Assembly: GCF_040412425.1 (NCBI RefSeq) | Contig: NC_089744.1 | Coordinates: 29,774,501 to 29,838,500 of the forward strand | Reading direction: 5' to 3' | Length of the DNA: 64,000 bases | Origin: Macrobrachium rosenbergii | Lineage: Eukaryota > Arthropoda > Malacostraca > Decapoda > Palaemonidae | Part shown: in pieces, positions 21,449 through 31,990 of the stretch | Numbering within the stretch: the stretch's first letter is position 1 | How the letters are laid out: each line of letters starts with the position of its first letter | Notes under the pieces: model-generated | Database searches by the model: none | What the model was told of the DNA's origin: nothing | What the model saw: only the letters and a program-made list of their open reading frames with translations | Program-made: the position numbers and the translations under genes

Positions 21449-22273
21449 TCACCATGCTGAAGGGCAGGAAGGCATACAGATCCAGGCCTGACCAGTCCTG
21501 GAGCATGGCGTCTGTTGCCCATGCCAGGGGATAGGGGCTGGAGAGCAGAAGAGAGGAAGACAATGGTTTCTTGAGGTGGCAAACATGTCCGACATTGGTT
21601 TGGCCATAATCTCTAAAGGTTGAGACAGACCATGGGATCCAAGGTCCACTCGGTGGGAAGGATCTACTTCTGACGGCTCAGTTTGTCTGCCAGAACGTTC
21701 AGTTTCCCTGGAATAAATCGAATGACCAGCGTCAATCGATTCTGATCTGCCCATAGAAAATCCTTTGCCGCCTGGCAGAAAGAAAAGGAATGAGTGCCTC
21801 CCTGCTTTCGAATATATGTCAGTGCGATGGTGTTGCCCACATGGACTGCCAATGTCCTGTTGTAGGTCATGGTTGAGAAGCACTTGAAGACCTAGATGAA
21901 TGGCCTTTAACTCCCTGACACTGATATGAAGGTTCCGTTCTTCTGGGGACCACGTCCTGGGAACTTTCTTACGTCCTAGATGCTCCAACCTAGAGCAGAG
22001 GCATTTGAGTAAAAATCTAGGTTGGGGCTCAGAGGAAGAAGAGACTTTCCCTGCGAAAGTCTTCCTTTGGACAGCCACCACTGGAGGTCCGATTTGATTT
22101 CCCGAGTGATGGGAAACACGACAGAGTCTGGTTGGGTTTTCCTGTCCCAGTTGGCTTTTAGGTAGAATTGGAGGTCTTTCATGTGGAGTCTGCCCAATCT
22201 GATGAGCATCTTGATGGATGCTAACGTCCCTAGTAGACTCATCCACTGATGGCCCAAACAGACGAGAGGGCAA
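21449..22273 (-). pseudogene. DIRS-B1 RNase H and linker
   Basis: A 274-codon frame includes WSPEERNLHISVRELKAIHL, with the ELKAI catalytic Glu of RNase H. Neighbouring frames carry AVHVGNTIALTYIRKQGGTH and VIRFIPGKLNVLADKLSRQ, both standard RNase H blocks. Farther on comes MSDMFATSRNHCLPLFCSPA, the DIRS DLFAT block. The order and spacing match B2. Frames are interrupted at about 21660-21870. Confidence 0.8.
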
Positions 22274-23059
22274 GGAAACTGCAGATCATCTTGAAGCAAC
22301 TGGCGATTATTCTCTTGGGGGATGGAAAAGCCCAAAAAGTCCAAGAATTGAGAATCATCCCCAAATAGAGAATCTCTTGTGTTGGGGCTAACTGGGACTT
22401 TTGGAGATTTAAGAGTATTCCTAGTTCCTGAGTGAGGCGAAGAATGGTCTGCATGTCCTTCGTGCACTTCTCCTTCAGAGGGAATCGAGGAAGCCAGTCA
22501 TCCAGGTAAAGACTGATGTTGGTGCTGATCAGATGAAGCCATTTTGCGAGAGGGGCGAGGACTCAAGTAAACACTTAAGGTGCTGTGGAGAGGCCAAAGC
22601 AGAGACCCCGAAACTGAAATACTTTGCCCTGAAAGATGAACATGAGATACTTCCTGGAGTCTGGGTGGATGGGGATATGGAGGTATGCATCCTGCTTACC
22701 CAACGTTATCATCCAACCACCCAGGTGAATGGATGATATGACTGACTGGTTCGTCTCCATCTTGAACTTCGTCTTCCTTATGAAGATATTCAGGGAACTT
22801 ACATCGAGGACTGGTCTCCAACCCCTGACACTTTGGGGACTACAAACAGATGATTGTAGAAGTCCTCTGTGCAGATGTCCTTGACTTCTTCTATGGCTCT
22901 CTTTAGAAGGAGAGAGGATACTTCCTTCAAAAGGGCCAAATGCTTCTCTGAGCCTTTTGAGTAGGTCGTCAAGACGATGGGAGAAGTGATCAAAGGAGGG
23001 CTCTCCCTGAAGGGGATGGAGTAGCCCTCCTTAAGAATCTTTAAGGACTTCTTGTTCAC
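22239..23059 (-). pseudogene. DIRS-B1 reverse transcriptase, catalytic YLDD kept
   Basis: Begins KSLKILKEGYSIPFRESPPL, EVSSLLLKRAIEEVKDI and FYNHLFVVPK, the conserved DIRS RT entry. After a frameshift come WMITLGKQDAYLHIPIHPDS and FQFRGLCFGLSTAP, then ISLYLDDWL near 22505 (the catalytic Asp pair intact), and LGILLNLQKSQLAPTQE in the thumb. The first catalytic Asp block reads TLGKQDAYLH instead of SIDLKDAYLH, so motif A is damaged. The YLDD is still present, unlike in B2 (YLDSW) and A1 (YLDNW). Confidence 0.82.
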
Positions 23060-23584
23060 TTCTTAGGCACAGCCTTGGAGGAGCCCCTCTTGATGGCTCT
23101 AGATGAGTACCGGACATTGGAGCGAAGTCTGGGTTGCCACTTGGGCTTATTTCCACAAAAGGGAAATTGTTGAAGTGGAAAGACCGTCTTAGGCACAAAC
23201 GACGACGGCAAAACCTTGGGGTGCTTAGAAGACTGTGCTAAGAGGTCTTGGGTTGACTTCTTCTGGAGGTCCGAAGCAATTTCTTCCACTATTGGCTGAG
23301 GGAAAAGGTGAAGGGAATCCAAAGTTGAATATAATAACGCTAACCTCTGTAACTGTGTAAGTCCTCTGGTGGTGAAGGAGCACCACAGTTCTCTTTTCTT
23401 CAGAGCCCCAAAAGAGAACAGAGCCGAAGTTCCAAAGAGCCATCCCTGATGGCTTTGTATGCGCATGACAGAACTCCAAAGTGCTGACCCAGGCCCTTGT
23501 GGTCTTCAATCTTCTTAGCAAGGGCTCCTACTGTCCAGTCTAGGAAGCTGAAAACCTTAGAAACCTCCTTGAAGAGGTCCTTAA
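23060..23584 (-). pseudogene. DIRS-B1 gag, C-terminal part
   Basis: Minus-strand frames 23466-23056 and 23521-23225 encode ALFSFGALKKRELWCSF, LYSTLDSLHLFPQPI and EIASDLQKKSTQDLLAQSSK. The same blocks occur in B2 (ASLFAKGILKKRGLWCS, LQQKSTQDLLTQSM), which fixes them as gag. The upstream continuation is at 27012 and beyond, on the other side of the piggyBac insertion. Confidence 0.75.
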
Positions 23585-24376
23585 CCCTACATCACCAGGG
23601 TTGGAAATAATACCATATTACCAGGCTTGTCCGGGATTCCAGACACATTTTTCTGGGCATAGAAACAACTATAGAACTGAAACCATATTTATTATTATAT
23701 TTTTTACATCAAATAGATCCTATTCTTGAGTGATTTATGTAATAATGAAATAGGGCCATGAAATTAGCATTAGGAAAAAAATCATAAAAAAGTGGTAAAA
23801 AAGGCACAAAAAAAAAAAAAAAAAAACTCCATAACAAAATTTGCAGCTAGCCACAGTTTTGAGGTAGGCTGCTCAAATTTCCGACATGTTTAGTTTCAAT
23901 GTCCACAATGATTCTCCAGGACCCCTAGGCCTTGTGCCCTGCTGGTTGCTTTGGGCCATGCTGTAAAAGTAAGGCTATGTTTTAGACTTGTCCAGGAATC
24001 CGAACACAAATGTGTAAAACAAAAAATATATGTAATATGCACTAACTTGCATTTGAGGAAGTGAAAACAATAACAAGAAAGAGGAAACAAAGCAACAAAA
24101 ATATGTAATATACACTAACTGGCATTTGGGGCAGTGCACAGCCAAGCATCACTAGTCCCAATCACTGTCTTCCTCCCGAGCAGCCTGGCCGCAAACCGAG
24201 CAGGGTGAACAGTAAAGAAATGTGGAAATTATAAATGAAACATGCTGGAAATGGAAGAGTAAAGATAAATTGTATATGTGCAAATAAGATAAGCATTCGA
24301 CACAATATTAGAAATGCAGAATAAAAAATAGGAAGGAAAATAATGAGTTGTGAAAACAATATTAGTACATATTTTT

Positions 24377-26425
24377 CTACTCATCCCCTCGATATACAGG
24401 TGATGTAGCATGTGCACAGGTGGCGGCGCACAGGCTGACCTTGCAGCCCCTGCAAGTGTATCTGCTCTTCTTTGATCCCTCGCAGCACTCCTTGCATCGC
24501 TTCTCAGCATTCAAACGGGAGTTGTACAGAAGTGATGTGTCACTCTCTGGCCCCTGTACTGCAGATGTGGGTTGTGCCATTTGGGGCATGTTGAATGTGT
24601 CGAAGATGAGGTACCTCAGGTTCCGAGACAAAGTGGGGAGAGACAGCCAATGCTTTGCCCATGGGCAGATGAGGGCCATGGCCAACTCAGAAAGGAATGT
24701 CCACCTACGTAGTGGATGTCGGTCTAAGGACTGAATATTTACACTATGGATCACCCAGGAATTGATGCCTGCACAATTGAGCAGCCCATAGAAGATGCAG
24801 AGTGACCATCTCTAAGTTTTCCTACTGCAGGAATATGTGGCACACATTTGATTGAAGGCATCAACCCCTCCTTTGGTCTTATTGTAGCAGAGTATGACCT
24901 CAGGCTTTCCTTGATCATCCAGAGTTGGCTGGCTATGCATTGTGGACACAAGGTGTACTAATTTCTTGGGTCTCCTTGTCTGACTGAGTGGTGCGTAGGA
25001 CACCAAAATCATCGCCTCCGTGTAGATAAAGGCACTAGACCCAGGTACATGCCCTTCCAGCGAGCGCATCTCGCAGGGGATTTCTATCTTGTTTTTTTTT
25101 ATTGTGCCCACAAGGGTTAGACCACAAGCTGACAGCAGGTCCATTGCAAGAGGAACTGACGTGAACCAATTGTCCACTGTGACGTTCCTATTAGTGTTGT
25201 GGTACGGTCAGGTGAGTTCCCAGACATAGTAGTGAGCCAGGGACAGGTTCCCCTGAGGTGGAGGGTCTTGCTTCCCAATATAAGGAATCCCCCCCCAAGC
25301 ATATATTTAGTTCTGTTATCGCAACACAGCACAAGCTTTATTCCGTACTTAGCCGGCTTGCTAGGTATATACATTCTAAAGATCCACCTCCCACGGAAAG
25401 CAAGTAATTGTTCATTGATAGTGAGAGTATCTCCAGGGATGAACATCTGGCTACAGCCCCTACTGAAGCATTCCCAAACTTTCCTGGTTGGGGCAAACTT
25501 ACCTGTTGACTGGCTCTCATCGCGAGTTTCTGTGTTGTCAAATCGCAGACAACTGAGCAAAAAACTAAACCTTGTGGCAGACATGGCAGCCCTGTAAATG
25601 GGACAACCCATACTTCGGTTAAATAACTTGTGGATGTGGAGGTGATTGCTTCTCTGTGCACCTGACACCAGGAGCAGGCCGAGCAAAGCTCGAATCTCAA
25701 GGGGGTGTGTGTCTGCAATATTTGAGTCTTTTTTCTTGTATCTCTGTCTAGCAACGGCGATTTTTTTATTTGTCCACTGGACAATTTCAGTGATGAGCTC
25801 ATCAGTAAAAAACAAATCAAATGCTGAAGTTGGGGTGGTTGCTCCCCTTGCCTGTGGGGTGGGACCTGGGGCATAGTGAATGATGTTCCTAGCAGGGGTC
25901 TGTGAGACATGAGAGCGGTTTGGCTTGTTCCTAGCAGGGGTCTGTGAGACATAAGAGCTGTTTGGCTTGCACTGCCACTCACCGCCAGATGCACTTTTTA
26001 GTCCTGACACCGAAGTTGATAATGCAAGGTGGGGTAGGACTTGCATCACAAGAGCGTCAAACTTGTTGCGGCTGTGACTCCTGAGTACACTTCCTGCTGG
26101 GGTGTTGGGTCAAGGTTCGTTTTTTTGTCATCATTCTCTTCGGCTGATGCTCAGTTGTGGTTGATCGGAGTTGACGGTGGTTCATCTGTGTCAGTGTAAG
26201 GTGCATGTTTCTTAGGTGTGGAAGAAACAGCCGTAGACTGAAGCACATACACCATTTCCTCTTCACTGTCAGGTTCATGTCTCCTTGGGTTTTCCCGTCA
26301 CTCTCTTCTATGTCACTGTCCTCCTCTCTTTCATCACTGCAGGTCTCTTCATCAGTTAGTGTCTCAAGGTATTCCCTTATTTCTGCACTTTCATTGAAGT
26401 CCCAGTTCCTGTCTTTTGATGCCAC
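24377..26425 (-). pseudogene. piggyBac transposase, frameshifted
   Basis: Acidic N-terminus 26425-26057 (DFNESAEIREYLETLTDEE). Main DDE domain 26049 onward: LEIRALLGLLLVSGAQRSNH, MSATRFSFLLSCLRFDNTET, LTINEQLLAFRGR (first catalytic acid region; the usual TIDEQ reads TINEQ), RMYIPSKPAKYGIKLV. A frameshift near a C run at about 25285-25295 shifts to DNWFTSVPLAMDLLSACGLT, then YNKTKGGVDAFNQMC. An in-frame stop follows at 24812. The C-terminus ends with a Cys-rich domain (RCKECCEGSKKSRYTCRGC, CAATCAHA), the piggyBac zinc-binding tail. The first catalytic Asp of TIDEQ is Asn here. Inactive through frameshifts, stop and that substitution. Confidence 0.88.
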
Positions 26426-26661
26426 AGTTATTTCGTTAATCTTATGTTCACTGTCTTATTTTTTTCTACCTGTGGATTCACCAGTTCTTCTCTGCCCAAA
26501 AAAAAAAGAAAAATGTTGGAACATCTGAAACAAAAACTTTATGTAATATACAATATACATAATCTGAAACAAAATGTACAATTACTAGAACATGTGTGTG
26601 TCCATAAAACAAAAGCCAAAATTGCTAAACACCATTACATGTCCTATTTCACCAGAAATTT

Positions 26662-26835
26662 TATCCTAATTCACCAGACATGTCCAGAATCCCGGCAGAA
26701 TTTTTTTTACCCTAATTCACCAGACATGTCCGGAATCTTGGCAGAAATTTTTATCCTAATTCACCAGACATGTCCGGAATCCCGGCAGAAATTTTTATCC
26801 TAATTCACCAGACATGTCCGGAATCTTGGACAATG
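26662..26835. repeat. Subterminal tandem repeat of the piggyBac element
   Basis: Four copies of TTCACCAGACATGTCCGGAAT followed by C or T-rich CCCGGCAGAAATTTTTATCC, spaced by about 46-48 bases, near the transposase 5' side. Related wording (GGCTTGTCCGGGATTCCAGA) occurs near the other end at about 23622, so these are likely transposase-binding subterminal repeats. That role is an inference. Confidence 0.7.
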
Positions 26836-27011
26836 GCGCCCTATATCTATGGCACACACATAAGCCCCACGAAAGCACCTCACAGGGCAAGACCACAACC
26901 TAAACTGAGATGTCAGGGGCCCCCAGCCTCATAGGCCTAGCATCCTTTTCTCAGTGATCCCAAATAGGCCTCTTGATGGGATTCCGGACGACACTGGTGA
27001 TCTAGGGTCTA

Positions 27012-28540
27012 GGTGGTCCAGCTCTGTCGAAGAGAACATAATCTTCACCAAAGTGAATCCCAAGCAACGGGAAGAGTCGATGAGGCCAGAGAAGTCCCCT
27101 TGGGAGGAGGCAGCAGCTCCTAGAGAGGGAGCTTCCCTGGTGGCGTACAACAGGTATCTCCTCTTAACCAGATGAGAGGGAGGATGGGTGAAGGTAGCTT
27201 TGATCTCCTTTTTACATGACAAGGAAAGAACCATCTTGGGAAGCCTGGAGCTATCTTCTGGGAGGTTCCTCATCAGAAAGGAAGAAGCAGGTGAGACCGG
27301 GCAGCTCGAGCAAAAATAGAAGGACAACTTGGAGGTGGAGGCCTTCTTGAGGAAGCTCATGATTTCAGATAACTGTTGCCCAACGGGTGCCAAAGAAGGC
27401 TCATCTTGATCAAAGGTGGGCGCTTGGCACTCAGGAGAAGTAGATAGGTGATGAAGAGTTGGTGCCAGGCACTCAAGAGTTAGAGCCAGGAGCTCAAGAG
27501 TTGGCGCCAGGCACTCGGGGAGAGACAGGCGCTTAGACGATGGGGACATGAAGTGGTCCTTTGGGAGCTTGTGATCCAAAGGAGGGTGCTCAACAGACGG
27601 GCATTCAGGAGAGAATACTTCTGGAGAATCCTATGGGTGAGAAGGAAGTCAGGCCGCGGCAAAGACGGAAGGATCTACAGCATAGCTGCAGGAAGGATGT
27701 GGACTACAAAGCACCTCTTTGTACCACTTAACAGGCAGCGGAGAAGAGCCACTGACGTTGTCCACATGCCTCTTCCATGGCCAGGACAAATCGAGAAGGC
27801 GCCCGTGGTGCCTGTGATTGGAACAGGAGTCCAAACTTGACGATAAATGATGCACATCCAGAGACATGCCTTCCCAATGGCCATCTGTCGAAACCTGGGT
27901 TCATGCAACAGGCTTGAGTGAGGGGGCAACTACCCATGGGCAAACCCCACCAGCCTCCCTTGGATTTCCGGTACGCCTTCTCCCAGGGTTAGGTGAGTGG
28001 GACAGGGACCTTTGTCTCGGAGAGCCGGTGGGACAGGTAGCCACCTCCTCCACTTGCACTTCACTAGTCACTTCATCACAAAACACTTTGTCCATTAGGA
28101 CTTTCACAGATGCCCCTATCTCAGACACAGTATGCACATGCACTACCAGGTTTACCTTCTTATCAAACCTGTATTCAAGGTTGGCAATGGCATCAGGGTG
28201 GGAAGTATGGGAGCCAGGCATGGGAGTAAGTGGATTGAGTGCAGGAGGGTTGGGAATAGGAGAAAAGGTGGGAACAGGGGAAGAAGGAATACCAGGACTA
28301 AGATCTGACTTAGATTTAAGGGTAGAATCTACGTTAACAGGAGCCCTACTCTCGGCCCTAGAAGTCACCTTTCTTTTCTATTCCTTTCAAGCTTACTAAG
28401 GTGAGAATCACTATTCTCCTTAGAACATACTTGCCCTCTAGAACTGCTGCAAATAGTGTGTGAATCATAATATACCTTACTCTGTCTAGTTCTACAGCCT
28501 TCACTACAATAGCAAACACTAGAAGCACTCGAATCAGGCA
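27012..28540 (-). pseudogene. DIRS-B1 gag, N-terminal part
   Basis: Starts near 28540 with MPDSSASSVCYCSEGCRTRQ and CSSSRGQVC, a Cys-rich module. It continues in 28368-27901 with GASVKVLMDKVFCDEVTSEV, VEEVATCPTGSPRQRSLSHS and PGRRRTG, then after frameshifts reaches 27579-26929: ECLAPTLELLALTLECLAPT (a degenerate repeat), LPKMVLSLSCKKE, GAAASSQGDFSGLIDSSR. The same blocks in order occur in B2 (39450-37090). It is the structural protein of the element. Multiple frameshifts. Confidence 0.75.
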
Positions 28541-28865
28541 TAACTAATTCAAAAAGCTGACAAAAGCAAACAAAAGCTTGAAGGCAGCACAAAAGCGACA
28601 ATACTTCACAGAATTCCTGCAAGAATAACCAAAAACCAGTGAAAAAGGCTGTTGCAAGCTCAACGATGTTGACCATTTGAGCGGCAAAAAGAGAATGACG
28701 CTACCAGCTAAGTTGTTCCAACACCCCCGTTAAGTGGGCAGGGCTTGTCACCTACATTAACTATCAGAGTGCTACTGCACTTTTTAAATAAAAGGCTGCC
28801 AGCAAGGTTAAAACTATAGCTATGTACATAATTACTTGGTAGGTTACTTATATGAACTGATCATT

Positions 28866-29855
28866 TTTGGAAGACAAAATCAATTTTTTAAACGAAACCA
28901 GTACTGTACTACTGATTGCAAATAAGTATGCCAAGAAACTGTCTCAAACATTTAATCTCTTTGGAGAAAAAGAAAGAACAGCAGTCAAGCTGGAATGAGA
29001 ATGCACAGGTGGATCCCAAGGTCTTTGTAAGGAACAGCTTCAAATATTTTGCCATCCAATCCAGCTGTGAAGCATTAGTAGAACTGGTTTGTAAGATAAA
29101 ATATATGCTTATAGGTCTGCCTTCAGAAATATTACAAGCTCACTGTTTTCCAGGGCCTGCCATATTCACTTAAAAATATGATTTAACCATTCATTTCATG
29201 TTGTCAACTGTCCTTTTCTTCTGCTATAACCAGTGTGATATGTACTGTATACAATTAAAATAATAATAATCATCAATAAATGTAGCCCAGTACAAACATA
29301 ATGCCTGTTTTATGACACCATGGATGGTTAGCATTGGGGTTGAAATAATGTTATTTAACATAATGTGAAAAAACATGTTGATGATGCTTAAGCATGGTTC
29401 TGACATACAAGGCCTCATTTATTATTAATACTCCCACGGCAGTCAGCCGAGTAATGTTAGTCATGGCAATATTGACACAATTATGCACTTTCTGAAATGT
29501 ACTGCATTTGCTGTAGAAGTCTCCCTGCACATGAAATAGACTAAATGCCTTAATCCAATCCCTTCATTTTTGCTGTGCCACACCCAACCTATATGAACAC
29601 TAAGAACAGTTACTACATAGTGGTAGGTCAAAGGTGCACATGCATGACACAGTTAGAAGTCTTCTGCTTCTCCTGTCTATAAGAAAAAAGAACATCCATC
29701 TGGAACATTCAAATTATGAAAGAGGGCTACACTATCAATGGGATTATGAAAATATTTCTTATTTTATCATATATAAGTTTTAACTATAGCACCGAATTTT
29801 TTATATTGCTGTGATATCTAGGCAACAATTCTATTAAATAATATAAAGTACTTAC
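28866..29855. other. PRMT9 intron between DIRS-B1 and the first TPR exon
   Basis: About 1 kb with no recognised repeat. An 85-codon plus-strand frame (28916-29173) has no family I recognise and lacks homologous context. Confidence 0.6.
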
Positions 29856-29997
29856 CAAAAACTTCCAAAAATGATGAATAATAAGCTTCCTTAAGACTTG
29901 GCAAAGTGGACAGGGCAGAGGACAAACTTGAAAAGCTTTGGCCGAAGTCCCTTTCTTGAAGATAATACTCAAAGTTACTTAAATGATGATCAGCAAT
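29856..29997 (-). CDS. PRMT9: PRMT9 exon: first TPR
   Basis: Minus-strand exon of 142 nt, acceptor CATATCTTCCAG, donor TTTTG/GTAAGT, entered in phase 0 and left in phase 1. The translation IADHHLSNFEYYLQERDFGQ, then SLSSALSTLPSLKEAYYS aligns with human PRMT9 LHEQDFGRAFAHYLLVLSLA (EQDFGRAF against ERDFGQSF). The phase-1 end joins to the second TPR exon as a Glu codon (G/AG). It is separated from the next exon by DIRS-B1 and from the start-codon exon by a 21 kb intron. Confidence 0.88.
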
Positions 29998-30324
29998 CTG
30001 GAAGATATGGTTAGTTTATTAAGAAAGCTATGGTGATGGATTGACCACAGAATCAATTCATATCACCACAAACCCAAAACATTTATTTTTAACACTGCCA
30101 GATTTGTGAATCTATGAAATCCCAGACACCACATTCCAAACAAAGAAAAAGAAGAATGTCGACAGCTCCAAGTAGATGAGCGTATGTGCAACCAATCCCA
30201 TAAGTCTTAGTTGATAGCTGTTTCACTTCTTGTGTGTCTGCCCACTGGTTTGCCAGTAAATATGACATTTTTATAATAAAATAAAGTTTTATATATACTT
30301 ACTAAGTAATTACATAGCTATTAG

Positions 30325-31768
30325 CCCTTAAACGCTAACTGGACGTACCATACGTCGACTAAAATTGTCTGTTGGGTACCGAGTGGACGTACGGTAGGTC
30401 AACTACAAAAAACTTCAACCTTCGGTCAACATTGACTCGACCGAAATGGTCGAAAAATGCAATTGTAAGCTAAAACTCTTACATTCTAGTAATATTCAAT
30501 CATTTACCTTCATTTTGCAACAAATTGGAAGTCTCTAGCACAATATTTCGATTTATGGTGAATTTTTGAAAAACTTTTTCCTTACGTCCGCGCGGTAACT
30601 CGGCCGAAAATTTCAGAAATTCTTTCGTCATTTTGTCGTAATTCTTGCACCGTTTTATATTAGCCGTTACATAAAGTTTTATATGTGAAAATGTGTGCAA
30701 TTTCATATAAAATACAAAAAAAAAACAACCCATGGTTGTAGCTTTTATCAGTTTGGAAATATTTTCATATAAATAACGATAAGTGCCAAAATTTCAACCT
30801 TCAGTCAACTTTAACTCGACCGAAATGGTCGAAAACACAATTGTAAGCTAAAACTCTTACATTCTAGTAATATTCAATCATTTACCTTCATTTTGCAACA
30901 AACGGGAAGTCTAGCACAATATTTCGATTTATGGTGAATTTTTTAAAAAAACTTTTTCCTTACGTCCGTGTGGTAACTCGGCCGAACATCTCAGAAATTC
31001 TTTCGTCACTTTGTCGTAATGTTTGCACCGTTTTATATTAGTCGTTACATAAAGTTTTATATGAAAATGTGTGCATTTTCATGTAGAATACAACAAAAAA
31101 TAACTCATGGTTGTAGCTTTTATCAGTTTTGAAATATTTTCATATAAATCACGATAGAAAAAATTCTACCTTCGGTCAACTTTAACTCGAACGAAATGGT
31201 CAAAAACTGCAATTGTAAGCTAAAACACTTACAGTCTAGTAATATTCAATCAATTACCTTCATTTTGCAACAAACGGGATGTCTCTAGCACAATATTTCG
31301 ATTTATGGTGAATTTTTGAAAAAAACCTTTTTTTTACGTCCGCACGTTACGAATTCATGCATCATTTTATGATAATATTTTCTCTGTGTTGCTTTGATCG
31401 TTTTACAATTTGCTATATACCAAAATCATTGCAATTTAGTGTACAATACAAAGAAACAAAAAATAACTCGTTAGCTTTAACCGTTTTGCTTACAGCGCGA
31501 TTTGCATACAATTATATATGAAATTTTTTTTTTTGTGCTGTCATATATTTCAATATTTATATATGATAATGATATTTTTTTCATTTTTGATGGTTGCATA
31601 CTAAACTTCAGGCAATGACAAAAAAAGGAGCCAAAAATGAACTCTTAATCTTAAAAACTAAGGGTGCTGTGATTTTTGAAAAAACCTTTTATCCACTTCG
31701 GCGCTAACTCCCGAACGCCACCAGCATACGATAGACACTTTTGTAAATAGAGGCTTGGCGTTTAAGGG
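30325..31768. mobile_element. Non-autonomous piggyBac-like element with satellite core, copy 1 (TTAG target site)
   Basis: 1444 bp with ends CCCTTAAACGC and GCGTTTAAGGG, flanked on both sides by TTAG (30321-30324 and 31769-31772). The uninterrupted DIRS-B2 arm at the other end reads ACTAATAGC, so one TTAG was duplicated. The core has three units of about 375 bp starting TTCGGTCAAC at 30421, 30800 and 31171, with shared blocks TTTACCTTCATTTTGCAACA and TAGCACAATATTTCGATTTA. The 3' part (31370-31768) is unique sequence shared with copy 2. No transposase. Confidence 0.85.
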
Positions 31769-31990
31769 TTAGTTTCCATTTAACAACAGCTAGAATTTTG
31801 AAATTCACAGTAGCACTACTTTTGTTTTGGCTAGCCGAGTGACCCCACCCACTTTCAGGGTAAGAGAGGAACCAGCTTAGCAAACAAACTCAATATGTTT
31901 ATGCTTTCCAACCATGTGAGGGGGGGGAGGGAGGGCTTTGATCATGTAATTACTTGGTAAGTATATATAAAAGTTTATTTTATTATAAAA

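Larger units (their letters stand above)
23585..27007 (-). mobile_element. piggyBac-superfamily transposon inserted in DIRS-B1 gag
   Basis: 3423 bp with inverted ends CCCTACATCACCAG and CTGGTGATCTAGGG (one mismatch), starting right after TTAA (23581-23584). The right flank is TCTA rather than TTAA. Comparison with B2 gag shows the host reading resumes right after it (AGGTGGTCCAGCTCTG against AGATGGTCCATCTCCG), so the whole block is an insertion. It encodes a transposase on the minus strand. Confidence 0.88.
19470..28865 (-). mobile_element. DIRS-type YR retrotransposon, copy B1, split by a piggyBac element
   Basis: The inverted terminal repeats are at 19470-19670 and about 28670-28865. They share TACCAAGTAATTA, CAGCTATAGTTTTAA, GCAGCCTTTTATTTA and TGACAAGCCCCGCCCACTTAA-type wording in opposite orientation. 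An internal complementary region lies at 19680-19800. Minus-strand order is gag (28540-27012 and 23584-23060), reverse transcriptase, RNase H, recombinase. The gag is interrupted by a 3.4 kb piggyBac insertion. Net DIRS length without it is about 6 kb. It shares organisation and sequence with DIRS-B2 (30261-39806). It lies antisense to nothing: its coding strand is that of PRMT9, in whose intron it sits. Confidence 0.88.
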
